Shown in pieces: positions 63,901 to 64,000 of a stretch of DNA of 64,000 nucleotides. Location: positions 138,309 through 202,308 of the forward strand of contig NZ_JASJEV010000001.1 of the NCBI RefSeq assembly GCF_030067675.1, written 5' to 3'. The position numbers were made by a program, and so were the translations under genes. The DNA comes from Chelatococcus albus. GTDB lineage: Bacteria > Pseudomonadota > Alphaproteobacteria > Rhizobiales > Beijerinckiaceae. The first letter of the stretch is position 1; every line of letters begins with the position of its first letter. Below the pieces are notes generated by a model that was given only the letters and a program-made list of their open reading frames with translations, was not told the DNA's origin and ran no database searches.

Positions 63901-64000
63901 TCAGCATGGCCGTGGTCAGCGGATAGGTGACCTGGTCTTCGACCACCTGCGGGCCCTGGCCCGGATATTCGGTGTAGACGATGACCTGGACGTCCGAGAG
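60911..64000 (-). CDS. cusA: CusA-type heavy-metal RND efflux pump (partial)
   Basis: Inner-membrane proton-driven pump of a three-part metal exporter. The visible 1029 residues lack only the N-terminus, which runs off the right edge; the frame there begins LSDVQVIV. TM4 reads GAMIDAAIVMIENAHKHLE, the form of Cu(I)/Ag(I) pumps, unlike the GLIVDGAVV form of CzcA. The periplasmic segment keeps RIDMLSTG with a methionine of the metal relay. About 12 transmembrane helices are expected. The tail after the last helix is short and His/Ala-rich. Partner genes cusB and cusC would lie outside the window. Confidence 0.93.
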   Translation of the reverse strand, partial: LSDVQVIVYTEYPGQGPQVVEDQVTYPLTTAMLTVPRSKVVRGFSYFGVSFVYVIFEDGTDPYWARSRVLEYLNAAARRLPAGVTPSLGPDATGVGWVYQYAVVAKNRTLAELRSLQDWTIRYATAKAEGVAEVASVGGFVKQYNVVVDPQRLRAFGIPLQRVRDAIRSSNADTGGRTVELSEFEFMVRGRGYLKGMGDLEQIVLKNDGGTPVLLRDVARVELGPDERRGITELNGEGEVASGIALQRFGANALTVIENVKARLGEILPSLPKGTEIVPVYDRSQLIEAAIETLKGTLIEESIIVALVSVAFLLHVRSALVAILMLPVGVLMAFAAMKFMGLGSNIMSLGGIAIAIGAMIDAAIVMIENAHKHLERAPPGSSRVDILIKAASEVGPALFFSLLIITVSFLPIFTLEAQEGRLFGPLAYTKTFAMAAAALLSVTLVPALMVIFVRGRIVPEHRNPINRFLIFVYRPVIRGVLGAKVPTILLAVAALVASVWPAMKLGSEFMPSLNEGTLMYMPTTLPGLSVTKAAELLQTQDRIIKSFPEVASVYGKAGRAQTATDPAPTEMFETIITLRPKSEWRPGVTIDSLKAEMDKALQFPGVSNAWTMPIRARIDMLSTGIRTPVGIKVFGTDLTEMEKVARRVEAVVRAVPGTASAYAERVIGGYYLDIVPDRAALARYGLMISDVQDVIATALGGEAVTTTVEGRERYAVNVRYPRDFRSDPQAIAQEVLVPLPNGGTVPLGEVAAIRPTRGATAIRTENGQLAVYIFVDIAGRDLGGYVAEARQAVAKEVQFPPGTYVSWSGQFEYLERAAARLKLVVPLTLLIIFLLLYLNFRRLTETLIVMLSLPFALVGGLWLMWWLGFNMSVAVAVGFIALAGVAAETGVVMLIYLDQAMGELKAERAAQGRPFTLEDLHAAIMEGAVERVRPKMMTVVAIMAGLIPILWSTGAGSEVMQRIAVPMIGGMVSSTVLTLVVIPAIYALAKGVGLPDRHAARTTAHAPAPEVQRAAEYSAARGSTRAPSA

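Overview
This 64 kb window is dense, GC-rich chromosomal core DNA of an alphaproteobacterium, most probably a member of Hyphomicrobiales (Rhizobiales). The evidence is gene order and protein type. A 14-gene nuoA-N operon is followed by birA, RNase J, methylmalonyl-CoA epimerase, a DUF1467 protein, a short prolyl-tRNA synthetase and lolC-lolD. The run rpsB-tsf-pyrH-frr-uppS-cdsA-dxr-rseP-bamA-lpxD-fabZ-lpxA-lpxI-lpxB is intact. LpxI is used instead of LpxH, ribosomal protein S2 carries a C-terminal helix-hairpin-helix extension, and LexA boxes have the alphaproteobacterial form GAAC-N7-GAAC. Family or genus cannot be fixed from the sequence alone.

Layout. 1-230: two identical tandem tRNA-Asp genes. 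742-15487: respiratory complex I. 15500-18694: birA, rnj, mce and a small DUF1467 membrane protein. 18695-19125: a gap with a convincing minus-strand promoter and intrinsic terminator about 175 nt apart, a candidate small RNA. 19126-22463: proS, lolC, lolD. 22700-26432: a LexA-boxed promoter, an unusual 33-residue membrane peptide and dnaE. 26500-41473: translation factors, isoprenoid and phospholipid enzymes, outer-membrane assembly and lipid A synthesis. 41562-49229: gltA, gltX, comEC, lexA and rimO. 49365-52711: accessory patch with an SDR dehydrogenase and a sugar-lactonase-like gene, a small hypothetical gene abutting an IS5-type remnant, a frameshifted DUF2726 gene and tRNA-Ser. 53401-60895: rlpA, a D,D-carboxypeptidase, tmk, holB, metG, tatD and a metallo-beta-lactamase-fold hydrolase. 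60911-64000: a CusA-type RND metal efflux pump running off the right edge.

Most of the window is vertically inherited housekeeping sequence arranged in tight operons. Complex I, the lipid A/BAM cluster and the translation cluster each keep their partners together. The most interesting point is regulatory. The lexA gene has a LexA box in its own promoter, and the only other box noticed sits between the -35 and -10 elements of a promoter feeding the 33-residue membrane peptide just upstream of dnaE. That combination suggests a SidA-like SOS division inhibitor.
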